Shown here piece by piece: positions 8,816-20,137 of a stretch of DNA of 64,000 nt (positions are counted from its first letter, which is position 1; each line of letters begins with the position of its first letter). Location of the stretch: positions 62,001 through 126,000 of the forward strand of contig NZ_JABBPD010000008.1 of NCBI RefSeq assembly GCF_012927445.1, in the 5' to 3' direction. The notes below the pieces were generated by a model. That model made no database searches, was not told where the DNA came from, and saw only the letters and a list, made by a program, of their open reading frames with translations. The position numbers and the translations under genes were made by a program. Source of the DNA: Rhodoferax sp. (GTDB taxonomy: Bacteria; Pseudomonadota; Gammaproteobacteria; Burkholderiales; Burkholderiaceae_C).

Positions 8816-10939
8816 ATGAGCATATTCAATAAAGTCACCAAGACCTTCCAATGGGGTCAAAACACCGTCACCATGGAAACTGGCGAAATCGCTCGCCAGG
8901 CCAGCGGCGCCGTGCTGCTGGACATGGACGGCACCGTGGTGCTGGCCACTGTCGTTGCCAAAACCGAAGGCAAGGCCGGTCAGGACTTTTTCCCGTTGAC
9001 GGTTGATTACCTTGAGAAAACCTACGCTGCAGGCAAGATTCCCGGTAGCTTTTTCAAGCGCGAAGGCCGTCCCAGCGAGTTTGAAACGCTGACCAGCCGT
9101 TTGATCGACCGCCCAATCCGCCCTCTGTTTCCTGAAGGTTTTTTCAACGAAGTGCATGTGGTCGTCCACACCTTGTCGTTGAATCCTGAAGTGGATGCCG
9201 ACATTGCCGCTTTGATCGCTGTCAGCGCTGCCTTGTCGGTCAGTGGTGTTCCGTTTAGCGGCCCCATCGGTGCTGCCCGCGTTGGTTACATCAACGGCGA
9301 ATATGTATTGAATCCCGGCCAGACTGCCCGCAAAGATTCCGTGTTGGATCTGGTCGTGGCCGGTACCGAATCCGCCGTGTTAATGGTGGAATCCGAAGCC
9401 AAGCAACTGAGCGAAGAAATCATGCTCGGCGCCGTGGTGTTTGGCCATGAGCAAGGCAACATTGCCATCAATGCCATTCACGAACTGGTGCGTGACGCCG
9501 GCAAGCCGGTATGGGATTGGAAAGCACCCGCCAAAGATGAAGTGCTGATCGCTAAAGTGGTTGCGCTGGGCGAAGAAAAGCTGGCTGCGGCCTACCAGAT
9601 TCGCAACAAGCAGGCTCGCACCCATGCCACGCGCGAAACTTACACTTGGGTAAAAATGGGCCTGAAAGCCGAGGGCGTTGAATTTGATGCCGTCGCCGTT
9701 GAAGGCATGTTGTTCGACATCGAAGCCAAGATTGTGCGCAGCCAGATTCTGGCCGGCGAACCCCGTATCGATGGCCGCGACACCCGCACCGTGCGCGCCA
9801 TTGAAATCCGCAACAGCGTGCTGCCCCGTACCCACGGTTCGGCCTTGTTCACGCGTGGCGAAACCCAGGCGCTGGTAGTCACGACATTGGGCACCGAGCG
9901 CGACGCACAGCGTATTGATGCGCTGGCGGGTGAGTACGAAGACCGCTTCATGCTGCACTACAACATGCCTCCGTTCGCCACCGGCGAAACCGGTCGCGTT
10001 GGTACGCCCAAGCGCCGCGAAATCGGTCACGGTCGTTTGGCCAAGCGTGCTTTGATGGCGGTACTGCCCTCTAAAGAAGAGTTTCCGTACACCATGCGTG
10101 TGGTGTCTGAAATCACCGAATCCAATGGCTCCTCGTCGATGGCTTCGGTCTGCGGCGGCTGCCTGTCTCTGATGGACGCTGGCGTGCCCATGAAAGCTCA
10201 CGTGGCCGGTATCGCCATGGGTCTGATCAAGGACGAAGGCCGCTTCGCCGTGCTGACCGACATTCTGGGTGACGAAGATCATCTGGGTGACATGGACTTC
10301 AAGGTCGCCGGTACCACCAACGGTATTACCGCGCTGCAGATGGACATCAAAATCCAGGGCATCACCAAGGAAATCATGCAAGTGGCATTGGCCCAGGCCA
10401 AAGAAGCGCGCATGCACATTCTGGGCAAAATGCAAGAGGCGATGGCTGAAGCCAAGACCGAAGTGTCCAACTTCGCACCGCGCCTGTTCACCATGAAGAT
10501 CAATCCCGAGAAAATTCGTGATGTGATCGGCAAGGGCGGCTCGGTGATCCGTGCGCTGACCGAAGAAACCGGTACTCAGATCAACATTGATGAAGATGGC
10601 ACCATCACCATCGCGTCGGCCGATCCAGCCAAGGCTGAAGAAGCCAAACGCCGCATCGAGCAGATCACCGCTGAAGTTGAAATCGGCAAGATCTACGAAG
10701 GCCCGATCGTCAAGATTCTGGACTTTGGTGCGTTGATCAACTTGCTGCCTGGTAAAGATGGCTTGCTGCACATCAGCCAGATCGCGCACGAGCGTGTCGA
10801 AAAGGTGTCTGATTACCTGACTGAAGGTCAGATCGTCAAGGTCAAGGTCATGGAAACCGATGAAAAGGGCCGCATCAAGCTGTCGATGAAGGCTTTGCTG
10901 GACCGTCCGGCCCAGTCTGGCTCTGATCAGCACGCTTGA
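8816..10939 (+). CDS. pnp: Polyribonucleotide nucleotidyltransferase (PNPase)
   Basis: Phosphorolytic 3'-5' exoribonuclease and RNA polymerase of the degradosome. The 707-residue product has the complete architecture: two RNase PH domains (about 1-230 with the helical linker, and about 310-540), a KH domain near 560 ([18 protein letters not shown]) and an S1 domain from about 623 ([20 protein letters not shown]). The ATG at 8816 follows AGGAGA; in-frame sequence upstream is leader. It lies downstream of rpsO and its leader carries a long hairpin suited to autoregulation by RNase III. Confidence 0.99.
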   Translation: MSIFNKVTKTFQWGQNTVTMETGEIARQASGAVLLDMDGTVVLATVVAKTEGKAGQDFFPLTVDYLEKTYAAGKIPGSFFKREGRPSEFETLTSRLIDRPIRPLFPEGFFNEVHVVVHTLSLNPEVDADIAALIAVSAALSVSGVPFSGPIGAARVGYINGEYVLNPGQTARKDSVLDLVVAGTESAVLMVESEAKQLSEEIMLGAVVFGHEQGNIAINAIHELVRDAGKPVWDWKAPAKDEVLIAKVVALGEEKLAAAYQIRNKQARTHATRETYTWVKMGLKAEGVEFDAVAVEGMLFDIEAKIVRSQILAGEPRIDGRDTRTVRAIEIRNSVLPRTHGSALFTRGETQALVVTTLGTERDAQRIDALAGEYEDRFMLHYNMPPFATGETGRVGTPKRREIGHGRLAKRALMAVLPSKEEFPYTMRVVSEITESNGSSSMASVCGGCLSLMDAGVPMKAHVAGIAMGLIKDEGRFAVLTDILGDEDHLGDMDFKVAGTTNGITALQMDIKIQGITKEIMQVALAQAKEARMHILGKMQEAMAEAKTEVSNFAPRLFTMKINPEKIRDVIGKGGSVIRALTEETGTQINIDEDGTITIASADPAKAEEAKRRIEQITAEVEIGKIYEGPIVKILDFGALINLLPGKDGLLHISQIAHERVEKVSDYLTEGQIVKVKVMETDEKGRIKLSMKALLDRPAQSGSDQHA

Positions 10940-10963
10940 TTGTTTCCTTCTTGTTATGAAATT

Positions 10964-11008
10964 GATAGCGCCTCGCGTAAGTAGCACGGGGTCTATCGGC
11001 TGAAATGA
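10964..11008 (-). repeat. 45-bp dispersed element, copy 2 (intergenic, reverse)
   Basis: Reverse-orientation copy between pnp and the quinone oxidoreductase gene, starting GATAGCGCC with core AAGTAGCACGGGG. Its last bases AATGA contain the first candidate ATG (11005) of the downstream gene, so it overlaps that gene's translation-start region. Confidence 0.75.
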
Positions 11009-12006
11009 CCATGAAAGCTATCGAAATAACTGCCTTTGGGGCGCCCGACGTTTTGCGCGTGGGTGAGCGACCTGTGCCCGTGCCGGGCATCGGGGAGTTG
11101 CTTATTCGTGTGTCGGCCAGCGGTGTCAATCGGCCGGATGTTCTGCAACGCACGGGGAATTACCCGGTGCCGCCGGGTGCCTCGGATATTCCGGGGCTGG
11201 AAGTGGCGGGCGTGATTGAGCAGGGCGACGCGCAGGAGCTGGCGCGTGCGGGCTTTAAGCTGGGCGATCGCGTTTGTGCGCTGGTCGCCGGCGGCGGCTA
11301 CGCTGAATTTTGCGTGGCACCGGTGGGGCAGTGCCTCCCTGTGCCCCAAGGCTTGAGCGACGTCGAGGCGGCATCGCTGCCCGAGACGTTTTTCACGGTC
11401 TGGAGCAACGTTTTTGATCGTGCCGGCCTGCAAAAGGGCGAAACGCTGTTGATTCAGGGGGGCTCCAGCGGTATTGGCGTGACCGCCATCCAGCTGGCCA
11501 AAGCCCGGGGGGCGAAGGTGATCGTCACGGCGGGCAGCGATGAAAAATGCGCCGCTTGCCGCGCCTTGGGTGCTGATCATGCCATCAATTACAAGACGCA
11601 CGATTTTCAGGACGAGGTCAAACGATTGACCGATGGTCAGGGCGTGAATGTCATTCTGGACATGGTGGCGGGCAGTTATGTCGCCAAAGAGATTCAGTGT
11701 CTGAGTGAAGATGGTCGATTGGTCATCATTGCCGTGCAAGGTGGTGTGAAGAGTGAAATCAACGCCGGTCTGGTGCTGCGGCGACGGCTCACGATAACGG
11801 GCTCGACATTGCGCGCGCGTTCGATTGCGTTCAAGCAGGCGATTGCGCAGGCGTGTCTGACCAATGTGTGGCCGCTGATTGAGCGCGGCCTCATCAAGCC
11901 GGTGGTTCACAGCACATTTGCCGCAGAGGATGCGGCCAGTGCGCATGCACTGATGGAGTCCAACCAGCATGTTGGAAAAATTGTTTTGACTTGGGGTGTC
12001 GCATGA
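11005..12006 (+). CDS. NAD(P)H:quinone oxidoreductase, PIG3/zinc-free MDR family
   Basis: NADPH-dependent reductase of quinones or enals, of the medium-chain dehydrogenase/reductase superfamily without catalytic zinc. The 333-residue product contains the PIG3-like start [39 protein letters not shown], and the nucleotide-binding [22 protein letters not shown] segment (about 147-167). The start is ATG 11005 or, two codons on, ATG 11011; no good ribosome site precedes either because a 45-bp repeat occupies the region. It overlaps tpiA by 4 bp (ATGA), which suggests coupling. Confidence 0.88.
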   Translation: MTMKAIEITAFGAPDVLRVGERPVPVPGIGELLIRVSASGVNRPDVLQRTGNYPVPPGASDIPGLEVAGVIEQGDAQELARAGFKLGDRVCALVAGGGYAEFCVAPVGQCLPVPQGLSDVEAASLPETFFTVWSNVFDRAGLQKGETLLIQGGSSGIGVTAIQLAKARGAKVIVTAGSDEKCAACRALGADHAINYKTHDFQDEVKRLTDGQGVNVILDMVAGSYVAKEIQCLSEDGRLVIIAVQGGVKSEINAGLVLRRRLTITGSTLRARSIAFKQAIAQACLTNVWPLIERGLIKPVVHSTFAAEDAASAHALMESNQHVGKIVLTWGVA

Positions 12007-12746
12007 AGAAAAAACTGATCGCTGGTAACTGGAAAATGAACGGCAGTCTGGCTGCCAACGAAGCCTTGGTCAAAGGTTTACTGGCCGGGCTGGATCGCTC
12101 GGCATGTCAGGTGGCACTGTGCGTGCCATCGGTCTACCTGGCCCAGATGCAGGCACTCATGGCCGGCAGTGCCATAGATTTGGGTGCCCAGGACTTGTCG
12201 CAGCATGCGGCGGGTGCTTTTACGGGGGAAATTTCAGGCGCCATGCTCAATGAGTTTGGCGTTCGCTATTGCATCGTCGGCCATTCCGAACGTCGGCAGT
12301 ATCACTTTGAATCGGATGCGCTCGTGGCGGCCAAAGCTCAGCGTGCATTGGCCTTCGGCATCACACCCATCGTGTGTGTCGGTGAGACCTTGGCTGAACG
12401 TGAAGCGGGCAAGACAGAAGAGGTCGTCAAGCGCCAGTTAGCGGCGGTGATTCATGCCAATGGACACTGCATTAGCGAAATAGTGGTTGCGTATGAACCC
12501 GTTTGGGCCATCGGTACGGGAAAAACCGCCAGTACCGAACAGGCGCAGCAGGTCCATGCGGTGCTGCGGGCGCAACTGAAAGCGGCTTCGCCGCAGGCGG
12601 ATCGCATTCACATTCTCTATGGTGGCAGTATGAATGCGGCCAATGCCGCGGAGTTGCTGGCGCAGCCGGACATCGATGGCGGATTGGTGGGCGGCGCCTC
12701 GCTCAAGGCGCCTGATTTTTTATCGATTATTGCTTCTGCCCTCTGA
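12003..12746 (+). CDS. tpiA: Triosephosphate isomerase
   Basis: Interconverts dihydroxyacetone phosphate and glyceraldehyde-3-phosphate in glycolysis and gluconeogenesis. The 247-residue TIM barrel is full length. The N-terminus [11 protein letters not shown] holds the catalytic Lys, the electrophile His is in [11 protein letters not shown], and the catalytic Glu is in [13 protein letters not shown]. The phosphate-binding end [12 protein letters not shown] is present. It overlaps the preceding oxidoreductase by 4 bp and is followed by secG, the usual order in beta- and gammaproteobacteria. Confidence 0.99.
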   Translation: MKKKLIAGNWKMNGSLAANEALVKGLLAGLDRSACQVALCVPSVYLAQMQALMAGSAIDLGAQDLSQHAAGAFTGEISGAMLNEFGVRYCIVGHSERRQYHFESDALVAAKAQRALAFGITPIVCVGETLAEREAGKTEEVVKRQLAAVIHANGHCISEIVVAYEPVWAIGTGKTASTEQAQQVHAVLRAQLKAASPQADRIHILYGGSMNAANAAELLAQPDIDGGLVGGASLKAPDFLSIIASAL

Positions 12747-12783
12747 TTTTGGGTGTTGGCTGTTCCATATTTAGGAGTATTTA

Positions 12784-13137
12784 ATGAGTGTTTTTTTAAC
12801 CATCCTTCTCGCCGTTCAAATGATTGCTGCGGTATCCATGATCGGTCTCATCCTCGTGCAGCACGGCAAGGGTGCTGACATGGGTGCTGCCTTTGGTAGC
12901 GGTGGCTCCGGCAGCCTGTTCGGTGCCAGTGGCAGTGCCAATTTTTTATCGCGCACCACCGCTGTGCTGGCGACGGTGTTTTTTGTCTGCACCCTGATGC
13001 TGGCTTATTTTGGTACCGCACGTCCGGCGGCCAGCTCCGGCAGTGTGCTTGAGGGCGCTGCTGTCATCGCACCGCTTCCGGCGGCTGTTGTGCCTGCTGC
13101 ACCGGCATCTGGCGCAGCTCAAATTCCATCTAAATAA
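12784..13137 (+). CDS. secG: Protein translocase subunit SecG
   Basis: Small membrane subunit of the SecYEG channel that aids SecA-driven export. The 117-residue product has two transmembrane segments (about 3-23 and 55-75) around the conserved loop [25 protein letters not shown]. The C-terminal tail is Ala/Pro-rich and poorly conserved. The start follows TTTAGGAGTATTTA. It sits between tpiA and tRNA-Leu. Confidence 0.97.
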   Translation: MSVFLTILLAVQMIAAVSMIGLILVQHGKGADMGAAFGSGGSGSLFGASGSANFLSRTTAVLATVFFVCTLMLAYFGTARPAASSGSVLEGAAVIAPLPAAVVPAAPASGAAQIPSK

Positions 13138-13267
13138 TTGCTGTTTAAATGCTATTGAAATTGCCTACTTCCGTTAAGGAAATAGTGCGATTTCAGGGTA
13201 AACTCTAGCTCTGTCGGGAAAGCTAAAAGCCGCAAGGTACCTCACGCAATCCAGATGTTAAAAAGCC

Positions 13268-13352
13268 GCCGTCGTGGTGAAATTGGTAGACACGCTATCT
13301 TGAGGTGGTAGTGGCGAAAGCTGTGCGAGTTCGAGTCTCGCCGACGGCACCA
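13268..13352 (+). tRNA. tRNA-Leu (anticodon GAG)
   Basis: Type II tRNA with encoded CCA. The acceptor stem GCCGTCG pairs with CGACGGC, the anticodon stem is CTATC/GGTAG with loop TTGAGGT (anticodon GAG, decoding CUC/CUU), a long variable arm follows, and the T arm contains GTTCGAGTC. It lies between secG and nuoA, a conserved position. Confidence 0.98.
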
Positions 13353-13362
13353 GATAAATATA

Positions 13363-13386
13363 CTTGCTGTGAGTTAACGCAGCAAG
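13363..13386 (+). promoter_or_regulatory. Hairpin between tRNA-Leu and nuoA
   Basis: A 9-bp stem CTTGCTGTG / CGCAGCAAG (one G-U pair) with loop AGTTAA, starting 10 bp after the tRNA and 26 bp before the nuoA start. No T run follows, so it is unlikely to be a simple terminator. It may guide tRNA 3' processing or protect the processed nuo transcript. Confidence 0.4.
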
Positions 13387-13411
13387 CAAAGACTTTGATC
13401 AGTACCACCAG

Positions 13412-13771
13412 ATGAACCTTGATCAGTACTTACCTGTCCTTTTGTTCATCCTGGTTGGAATCGCTGTGGGTGTTGTGCCTCAGGTTCTTGGTTACATCCT
13501 TGGACCCAATCGGCCCGATCCGGCAAAAAATTCTCCCTATGAATGCGGCTTTGAGGCGTTTGAAGACGCCCGGATGAAATTCGATGTTCGCTACTACCTT
13601 GTGGCGATTTTGTTCATCTTGTTTGATTTGGAAACGGCCTTTTTGTTTCCTTGGGCGGTGTCGCTCAGGGAGACTGGGCTTCTTGGTTTCTTGATCGGTG
13701 CAGAGTTTGTGGGTGTTCTTGCCATTGGCTTTGTTTACATGTGGCAAAAGGGTGCACTGGACTGGGAGTAG
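13412..13771 (+). CDS. nuoA: NADH-quinone oxidoreductase subunit A
   Basis: Small membrane subunit of complex I at the junction of the hydrophilic and membrane arms. It has 119 residues, three transmembrane helices, and the signature loop [20 protein letters not shown] between helices 1 and 2. First gene of an unbroken 14-gene nuo operon; nuoB starts 4 bp after its stop. Confidence 0.98.
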   Translation: MNLDQYLPVLLFILVGIAVGVVPQVLGYILGPNRPDPAKNSPYECGFEAFEDARMKFDVRYYLVAILFILFDLETAFLFPWAVSLRETGLLGFLIGAEFVGVLAIGFVYMWQKGALDWE

Positions 13772-13775
13772 CGGA

Positions 13776-14255
13776 ATGATTGAAGGTATTTTGAAAGAGG
13801 GCTTCGTCACCACGAGTTACGACTCGGTGATGAATTGGGCTAAGACAGGTTCTGTCTGGCCTATGACTTTCGGTCTGGCTTGTTGTGCTGTTGAGATGAT
13901 GCACGCTGCGGCTTCGCGTTATGACATCAGTCGTTTTGGTGCGGAGGTGTTTCGTGCCAGCCCACGGCAGTCCGATCTGATGATTGTGGCAGGTACGTTG
14001 TGCAACAAAATGGCGCCCGCCCTGCGCAAGGTTTATGACCAGATGTCAGAGCCGCGTTGGGTCATCAGCATGGGTTCATGTGCGAATGGCGGTGGTTATT
14101 ACCATTACAGCTATTCGGTAGTGCGTGGCTGCGACCGGATTGTGCCGGTTGATGTCTATGTGCCGGGCTGCCCGCCGACTGCTGAAGCGCTGATCTACGG
14201 CATCATGCAGTTGCAGCAAAAGATTCGCCGTACGCAAACCATTGCACGTGCCTGA
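13776..14255 (+). CDS. nuoB: NADH-quinone oxidoreductase subunit B
   Basis: Carries [4Fe-4S] cluster N2, the last electron carrier before quinone. It has 159 residues. Cluster ligands are visible as the adjacent pair in [13 protein letters not shown], the Cys in [15 protein letters not shown] and the Cys in [13 protein letters not shown] chose the ATG at 13776 ([10 protein letters not shown]), the family start, over an in-frame start inside nuoA. Confidence 0.98.
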   Translation: MIEGILKEGFVTTSYDSVMNWAKTGSVWPMTFGLACCAVEMMHAAASRYDISRFGAEVFRASPRQSDLMIVAGTLCNKMAPALRKVYDQMSEPRWVISMGSCANGGGYYHYSYSVVRGCDRIVPVDVYVPGCPPTAEALIYGIMQLQQKIRRTQTIARA

Positions 14256-14265
14256 AGGATTACGG

Positions 14266-14874
14266 ATGACTGTTTTTGCTGTTAACCCCGAGACTCTGAA
14301 AAACACCCTTGCTGCGGTGCTTGGCGACAAGATTCAGCATATTGGTGTGGCTTTGGGCGAGGTGACTGTGGTGGTGGGCGCTGCCGACTATCAAGAAGTT
14401 GCCAAAACTTTGCGTGATGCGCCGGGCCTCTGCTTTGAGCAGATGGTGGATTTGTGCGGGTTGGATTACTCCGACTACAAGGGCGTTGGTCGTGAAGGTT
14501 TGCGTTACTGCGTGGTGTTGCACTTGCTGTCTGTCAGTTTGAATCAGCGAGTCCGGCTGAAGGTGTTTGCACCCGATGATGATTTTCCTGTGCTGGCCTC
14601 GGTGACGGAGATCTGGAATTCGGCCAACTGGTTCGAGCGGGAAGCATTTGATCTGTTTGGCATTGTGTTCGAGGGACACAACGATTTGCGTCGCATCCTG
14701 ACGGACTACGGTTTCATTGGGCACCCGTTCCGCAAAGACTTTCCTTTGAGTGGTCATGTCGAGATGCGCTATGACGCAGAGAGCAAGCGCGTTGTCTACC
14801 AGCCCGTCACGATTGAGCCACGAGAAATCACACCGCGCATCATTCGCGAAGACAACTATGGAGGCCTGCACTAG
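14266..14874 (+). CDS. nuoC: NADH-quinone oxidoreductase subunit C
   Basis: The 30-kDa subunit of the connecting fragment of complex I; no cofactor. It has 202 residues and is separate from nuoD, unlike the fused E. coli form. The family signature [19 protein letters not shown] and [19 protein letters not shown] are present. The ATG at 14266 begins the conserved region; 10 bp separate it from nuoB. Confidence 0.98.
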   Translation: MTVFAVNPETLKNTLAAVLGDKIQHIGVALGEVTVVVGAADYQEVAKTLRDAPGLCFEQMVDLCGLDYSDYKGVGREGLRYCVVLHLLSVSLNQRVRLKVFAPDDDFPVLASVTEIWNSANWFEREAFDLFGIVFEGHNDLRRILTDYGFIGHPFRKDFPLSGHVEMRYDAESKRVVYQPVTIEPREITPRIIREDNYGGLH

Positions 14875-14886
14875 GCGGTTTGTGTC

Positions 14887-16140
14887 ATGGCTGAAATAAA
14901 AAACTACACATTGAACTTTGGGCCGCAGCATCCGGCCGCCCACGGCGTTTTGCGCTTGGTGCTGGAACTCGACGGCGAGGTGGTGCAACGGGCCGACCCG
15001 CATATCGGTTTGCTGCATCGTGCTACCGAAAAACTGGCTGAAAGCAAGACCTTCATTCAATCCTTGCCTTACATGGACCGGCTTGATTATGTGTCCATGA
15101 TGTGCAATGAGCACGCTTATTGTCTGGCCATCGAAAAGTTGCTGGGCATTGAAGTGCCGGTGCGTGCCCAGTACATCCGTGTGATGTTTGCTGAAATCAC
15201 GCGCCTGCTGAATCACTTGATGTGGCTGGGGTCGCATGGAAACGATTGCGGTAGTTCGACTATTTTGATCTACACGTTTCGTGAGCGTGAAGATTTGTTT
15301 GACATGTACGAGGCCGTTAGCGGTGCACGTATGCATGCAGCGTACTTCCGTCCAGGTGGTGTGTACCGGGATCTGCCCGATACCATGCCTCAGTACAAGG
15401 CCAACAAGGTTCGCAACGCCAAGGGCATTGCGGAACTCAACAGCAACCGTCAAGGTTCCTTGCTTGACTTCATTGATGACTTTACCCAGCGCTTCCCAAC
15501 CTATCTGGGGGAATATCACACACTCCTCACGGAAAACCGGATATGGAAACAGCGGACGGTGGGTATTGGGGTAGTCACGGCTGAGCGCGCGCTGAATATG
15601 GGTTTCACAGGCGCCATGCTTCGGGGTTCCGGTGTTGAATGGGATTTGCGTAAAAAGCAGCCCTACGATGTGTACGACCGCATGGATTTTGATATTCCTG
15701 TCGGTGTGACCGGCGATTGTTACGATCGATATCTGGTTCGCATGGAGGAGATGAAGCAGTCCAATCGCATCATCAAGCAATGCGTTGACTGGTTGCGTGT
15801 CAACCCCGGTCCGGTTATCACGGATAACCACAAAGTGGCAGCCCCTGATCGTGAATCCATGAAATCCAACATGGAAGAGTTGATTCACCATTTCAAGCTC
15901 TTCACTGAAGGTTTTCATGTGCCCGAAGGTGAGGCCTATGCTGCAGTAGAGCATCCCAAGGGTGAGTTTGGGATCTACATCGTGAGTGATGGTGCCAACA
16001 AGCCCTACCGGTTAAAGATTCGTCCGCCTGGCTTCGCCCATTTGGCTGGACTGAATGAGATGGCCAGCGGTCACATGATTGCGGACGTTGTGGCCGTGAT
16101 TGGAACTATGGATATTGTGTTTGGAGAGATTGATCGATGA
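14887..16140 (+). CDS. nuoD: NADH-quinone oxidoreductase subunit D
   Basis: The 49-kDa subunit that forms the quinone-binding cavity with NuoB. It has 417 residues. Conserved segments include [20 protein letters not shown] (quinone site His), [14 protein letters not shown], the central [19 protein letters not shown] and the C-terminal [18 protein letters not shown]. It overlaps nuoE by 4 bp (ATGA), indicating coupled translation. Confidence 0.99.
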   Translation: MAEIKNYTLNFGPQHPAAHGVLRLVLELDGEVVQRADPHIGLLHRATEKLAESKTFIQSLPYMDRLDYVSMMCNEHAYCLAIEKLLGIEVPVRAQYIRVMFAEITRLLNHLMWLGSHGNDCGSSTILIYTFREREDLFDMYEAVSGARMHAAYFRPGGVYRDLPDTMPQYKANKVRNAKGIAELNSNRQGSLLDFIDDFTQRFPTYLGEYHTLLTENRIWKQRTVGIGVVTAERALNMGFTGAMLRGSGVEWDLRKKQPYDVYDRMDFDIPVGVTGDCYDRYLVRMEEMKQSNRIIKQCVDWLRVNPGPVITDNHKVAAPDRESMKSNMEELIHHFKLFTEGFHVPEGEAYAAVEHPKGEFGIYIVSDGANKPYRLKIRPPGFAHLAGLNEMASGHMIADVVAVIGTMDIVFGEIDR

Positions 16141-16637
16141 TCTCAAAAGCTGTTTCGCAAGCGACGATGGCACGTTTTGCCAAGGAAGTCGCTAAATACC
16201 CTGCTGACCAAAAGCAGTCTGCCGTCATGGCCTGCCTGGCCATTGTTCAGCAGGAAGCTGGGTTCGTGAGTACGGAGAGTGAACAAATTGTGGCCGACTA
16301 TCTGGGGATGGCCCCGATCGCTGTGCACGAAGTCACCACTTTCTACAACATGTACAACCAGCATGCCTGTGGCAAGTACAAGCTGAACGTCTGTACCAAC
16401 TTGCCGTGCCAGTTACGCGAAGGTGGCCGCGCCCTCAAGCATCTTGAAGAAAAGTTGGGGATTCGCATGGGTGAGACAACGGCCGACGGAATGTTCACCT
16501 TGCAGCAAAGTGAATGTCTTGGTGCTTGTGCCGACTCCCCTGTATTGCTGGTGAATGATCGCACGATGTGCAGCTTCATGAGCAATGACAAGCTTGACCA
16601 GTTGGTCGATGGCCTGCGCGCTGCTGGGGATAAATAA
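16137..16637 (+). CDS. nuoE: NADH-quinone oxidoreductase subunit E
   Basis: The 24-kDa thioredoxin-fold subunit of the NADH-oxidising module, carrying [2Fe-2S] cluster N1a. It has 166 residues. The four ligand cysteines are in [12 protein letters not shown] and [11 protein letters not shown]. It overlaps nuoD by 4 bp and shares one base with nuoF. Confidence 0.98.
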   Translation: MISKAVSQATMARFAKEVAKYPADQKQSAVMACLAIVQQEAGFVSTESEQIVADYLGMAPIAVHEVTTFYNMYNQHACGKYKLNVCTNLPCQLREGGRALKHLEEKLGIRMGETTADGMFTLQQSECLGACADSPVLLVNDRTMCSFMSNDKLDQLVDGLRAAGDK

Positions 16638-17989
16638 TGATGGCTGAAAAAATTCTTGCCCAGTTTCAGGCCACTGGCGTCCAGACCTGTTTTCACGATC
16701 GGCACATCAATCCGCAAATCTATGCCGGTTTGACGGGGACCAATTGGCGCCTGAAGGATTATGAAGCGCGTGGTGGCTATCAGGCGTTGCGCAAGATTCT
16801 TGCAAAAGACGGCGGGGAAGGACTGACGCAAGATCAGGTCATTGCCACCGTCAAAGAGTCGTCCTTGCGCGGGCGTGGCGGTGCTGGTTTTCCGACCGGA
16901 CTCAAGTGGAGCTTCATGCCTCGCCAGTTTCCCGGTCAAAAATATCTGGTGTGCAATTCCGACGAGGGTGAACCCGGGACTTGCAAAGACCGCGACATTC
17001 TGCAATTCAATCCGCATATCGTGATTGAAGGCATGATCATTGCTGCCTATGCCATGGGCATCTCGGTGGGCTACAACTACATTCATGGCGAGATCTTCGC
17101 AAGCTACGATCGCTTTGAAGAGGCGCTGGAAGAGGCTCGTGCGGCAGGTCTGCTGGGCAATAATATTTTAGGCAGCAGCTTCACTTTTCAGTTGCATGCG
17201 GCGCACGGTTTCGGCGCCTACATTTGCGGCGAAGAAACGGCCTTGCTGGAGTCTCTTGAAGGCAAGAAGGGGCAGCCCCGGTTCAAGCCACCGTTTCCGG
17301 CAAGTTTTGGCCTGTACGGCAAGCCGACCACCATCAACAATACCGAAACGTTTGCTGCGGTGCCATGGATTATCCGCAACGGTGGACCGGCCTATCTGGA
17401 GTGTGGCAAGCCCAACAATGGCGGCACCAAAATTTACTCCATCAGCGGTGATGTGGAGTTGCCCGGCAATTATGAAATACCGATGGGCACGCCGTTCTCC
17501 AAATTGCTTGAAATTGCCGGTGGCGTTCGCCGTGGCCGTCAGCTTAAAGCCGTGATCCCGGGCGGCTCATCGTCACCGATTCTGCCCGCCAGCATCATGA
17601 TGGAGTGCACGATGGACTACGACTCCATCGCCAAAGCAGGTTCAATGCTGGGCTCGGGGGCGGTGATTGTTCTGGACGATAGCCGTTGTATGGTCAAGAG
17701 CCTGCAGCGCTTGAGTTACTTTTACATGCACGAATCATGTGGCCAGTGCACACCATGCCGCGAGGGCACCGGTTGGTTGTCGCGCATGGTTGACCGGATC
17801 GAAAATGGTCAGGGTCGTCCTTCCGACATGGATTTGCTGAATTCGGTCGCCGAGAACATCATGGGGCGCACGATTTGTGCCCTCGGCGATGCCGCCGCGA
17901 TGCCGGTGCGGGCCATGATCAAGCATTTCCGTCACGAATTTGAATATCACATAGAGCACAAGACCTGTATGGTCCCTGCCTACGTTTGA
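16637..17989 (+). CDS. nuoF: NADH-quinone oxidoreductase subunit F
   Basis: The 51-kDa subunit that binds NADH and FMN and carries [4Fe-4S] cluster N3. It has 450 residues (449 if the second ATG at 16640 is used). The glycine-rich site is in [18 protein letters not shown], the FMN-binding region in [16 protein letters not shown], and cluster ligands in [15 protein letters not shown] plus a later Cys near ICALGDAA. Twelve base pairs separate it from nuoG. Confidence 0.98.
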   Translation: MMAEKILAQFQATGVQTCFHDRHINPQIYAGLTGTNWRLKDYEARGGYQALRKILAKDGGEGLTQDQVIATVKESSLRGRGGAGFPTGLKWSFMPRQFPGQKYLVCNSDEGEPGTCKDRDILQFNPHIVIEGMIIAAYAMGISVGYNYIHGEIFASYDRFEEALEEARAAGLLGNNILGSSFTFQLHAAHGFGAYICGEETALLESLEGKKGQPRFKPPFPASFGLYGKPTTINNTETFAAVPWIIRNGGPAYLECGKPNNGGTKIYSISGDVELPGNYEIPMGTPFSKLLEIAGGVRRGRQLKAVIPGGSSSPILPASIMMECTMDYDSIAKAGSMLGSGAVIVLDDSRCMVKSLQRLSYFYMHESCGQCTPCREGTGWLSRMVDRIENGQGRPSDMDLLNSVAENIMGRTICALGDAAAMPVRAMIKHFRHEFEYHIEHKTCMVPAYV

Positions 17990-18001
17990 GCGAGTCCCAA
18001 G

Positions 18002-20137
18002 ATGATTGAAATCGAACTCGACGGCAAGAAGGTCGACATTGTTGAAGGCAGCATGATCATGCATGCGGCCGACAAGGCTGGCACCTACATCCCGCACTTT
18101 TGTTATCACAAGAAGCTCAGCATTGCGGCCAACTGTCGCATGTGCCTGGTGGATGTCGAAAAAATGCCAAAACCCATGCCCGCTTGTGCCACGCCCGTGA
18201 CGCAAGGCATGATTGTTCGCACCAAGAGTGACAAAGCAATCAAGGCGCAGAAGTCGGTGATGGAGTTCCTGCTGATTAATCACCCGCTGGATTGTCCCAT
18301 TTGTGATCAGGGTGGCGAGTGCCAGTTGCAGGACATCGCGGTTGGCTACGGTGCTTCTTCTTCCCGCTACGAGGAAGAAAAGCGTGTTGTGGCTGTCAAG
18401 GATGTGGGTCCTCTGATTTCCATGCAGGAAATGACTCGCTGCATTCACTGCACGCGTTGCGTTCGTTTTGGCCAGGAAGTGGCTGGTGTGATGGAGTTGG
18501 GAATGTCACATCGCGGCGAGCACGCCGAGATTGAAACCTTCGTCGGCCACACGGTTGACTCCGAGCTCTCGGGCAACATGATCGACATCTGTCCAGTTGG
18601 CGCCTTGACCAGCAAGCCCTTCCGCTACAGTGCCCGCACGTGGGAATTGTCGCGCCGCAAGTCGGTCAGTCCGCATGACTCGACCGGTGCCAATCTGATT
18701 GTGCAGGTCAAGAACAACAAGGTCATGCGCGTGGTACCGCTTGAGAACGAGGAGGTCAACGAATGCTGGATTGCTGATCGTGACCGTTTCTCCTATGAAG
18801 CTTTGAACAGCGAAGAACGACTGACAAGCCCCATGCTCAAGCAGGGTGGGGCGTGGAAGTCGGTCGACTGGCAGACCGCGCTGGAATACGTGGCCAACGG
18901 CTTGAAACAAATCAAGTCAGAACATGGTGCTGCGAGCATCGGTGCGCTGGTTAGCCCGCACAGTACGCTGGAAGAGCTGTCGCTCGCAAGTGCTTTGATG
19001 CGCGGATTGGGTAGCCAGAACATCGATTACCGTTTGCGCAACGCTGAATTCATGGCAATCGAAGGCGTGCGCTTTCTGGGAACCTCTATTGCATCCTTGT
19101 CCGACCTTCAACGCGTGTTGGTGATTGGTTCCAGTCTGCGTAAGGATCACCCCTTGTTCGCACAAAGAATTCGACAAGCAGCTCGCAAGGGCTGTGCAGT
19201 GAATACGATTCAATGCGCAGTAGAAGACTGGGCTATGCCCATTTCCAGCACCCTGCTGTGTGCCAGTCAGAACTGGGTGCAGGCGCTGGCTGATGTCGCC
19301 GCGGCAATCGCTGCAGACAAAGGTGTCACCGCTCCAGCGACGGGCATTGCCAGCGAGGCGGCTCAAGCTATCGCCAAGTCTTTGTTGAGTGGTGAGCGCA
19401 AAGCTATTTTGTTGGGTAATGCGGCGGCACATCATGCCAAAGCAACAAGCCTGTTGGCGCTCGCCAACTGGATCGGCGAACAAACAGGTGCCACGGTGGG
19501 CTATCTGACGGAAGCGGCCAACACGGTTGGCGCCCAACTTGTTGGTGCTGTCCCTGGGGCCGATGGCTTGAACGCCGGACAAATGCTCGGTGGCGGACTC
19601 AAGGCGGTCCTGCTGTTGAATAATGAGCCTGAATTTGACTCTGCTGCAGGTGCCTTGGCCACGGCTGGACTGTCGCAAGCGCAGATGGTGGTGACGCTCA
19701 GTTCATTCAAGTCGAACATGGCGTTCAGCGATGTGCTGCTCCCCATTGCCCCGTTTACAGAAACCTCCGGTACTTTTGTCAATGCCGAGGGCCGGGTGCA
19801 GAGCTTCCATGCCGTGGTTAAACCCGCAGGCGAAACCCGTCCAGCCTGGAAGGTTTTACGCGTCTTGGCCAACTTGCTGGGCCTGCCGGGGTTTGATTTC
19901 AACTCTTCAGAAGAGGTTCTTAAGCAAATACCAGGTCTGCCAGCAGCAGGCACGGCACTCTTGACGGCTGAGATGTTGAGCAACTCAACACAGGCGGCTA
20001 TTGATCTCACCCCCGCGACGATTGAGCCGGTGGTGGCGAGTATCTATGCGTTGGATGGGACGGTACGTCGTGCAGCGAGTCTGCAACTCACGGCGGATGC
20101 CAAAAAGACAGAGATGGCGTTGGAGGTGGCAGCATGA
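18002..20137 (+). CDS. nuoG: NADH-quinone oxidoreductase subunit G
   Basis: The 75-kDa iron-sulfur subunit of the NADH module, 711 residues. The N-terminal ferredoxin-like domain ligates N1b ([20 protein letters not shown]), then the His-Cys3 cluster N5 ([18 protein letters not shown]) and N4 ([12 protein letters not shown] with a later DICPVGAL). The C-terminal two-thirds is a molybdopterin-oxidoreductase-like domain without cofactor. The extra CxxCxxxC N7 site of E. coli and Thermus NuoG is absent (the region reads [19 protein letters not shown]), as in the mitochondrial type. It overlaps nuoH by 4 bp. Confidence 0.98.
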   Translation: MIEIELDGKKVDIVEGSMIMHAADKAGTYIPHFCYHKKLSIAANCRMCLVDVEKMPKPMPACATPVTQGMIVRTKSDKAIKAQKSVMEFLLINHPLDCPICDQGGECQLQDIAVGYGASSSRYEEEKRVVAVKDVGPLISMQEMTRCIHCTRCVRFGQEVAGVMELGMSHRGEHAEIETFVGHTVDSELSGNMIDICPVGALTSKPFRYSARTWELSRRKSVSPHDSTGANLIVQVKNNKVMRVVPLENEEVNECWIADRDRFSYEALNSEERLTSPMLKQGGAWKSVDWQTALEYVANGLKQIKSEHGAASIGALVSPHSTLEELSLASALMRGLGSQNIDYRLRNAEFMAIEGVRFLGTSIASLSDLQRVLVIGSSLRKDHPLFAQRIRQAARKGCAVNTIQCAVEDWAMPISSTLLCASQNWVQALADVAAAIAADKGVTAPATGIASEAAQAIAKSLLSGERKAILLGNAAAHHAKATSLLALANWIGEQTGATVGYLTEAANTVGAQLVGAVPGADGLNAGQMLGGGLKAVLLLNNEPEFDSAAGALATAGLSQAQMVVTLSSFKSNMAFSDVLLPIAPFTETSGTFVNAEGRVQSFHAVVKPAGETRPAWKVLRVLANLLGLPGFDFNSSEEVLKQIPGLPAAGTALLTAEMLSNSTQAAIDLTPATIEPVVASIYALDGTVRRAASLQLTADAKKTEMALEVAA

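Noticed and set aside
9380..10987. Long open frame on the minus strand opposite pnp (about 535 codons)
   Set aside because: It mirrors the strong codon bias of pnp, its translation is His/Gln/Phe-rich with no recognisable domain, and no ribosome site or promoter is seen.
13147..13190. GCTATT-containing stretch between secG and tRNA-Leu as another repeat copy
   Set aside because: It shares only short words with the consensus and does not align over 45 bp.
14260..15954. Long open frame on the minus strand opposite nuoC and nuoD (about 564 codons)
   Set aside because: Antisense shadow of two certain complex I genes; composition is unusual for a protein and spans two genes.
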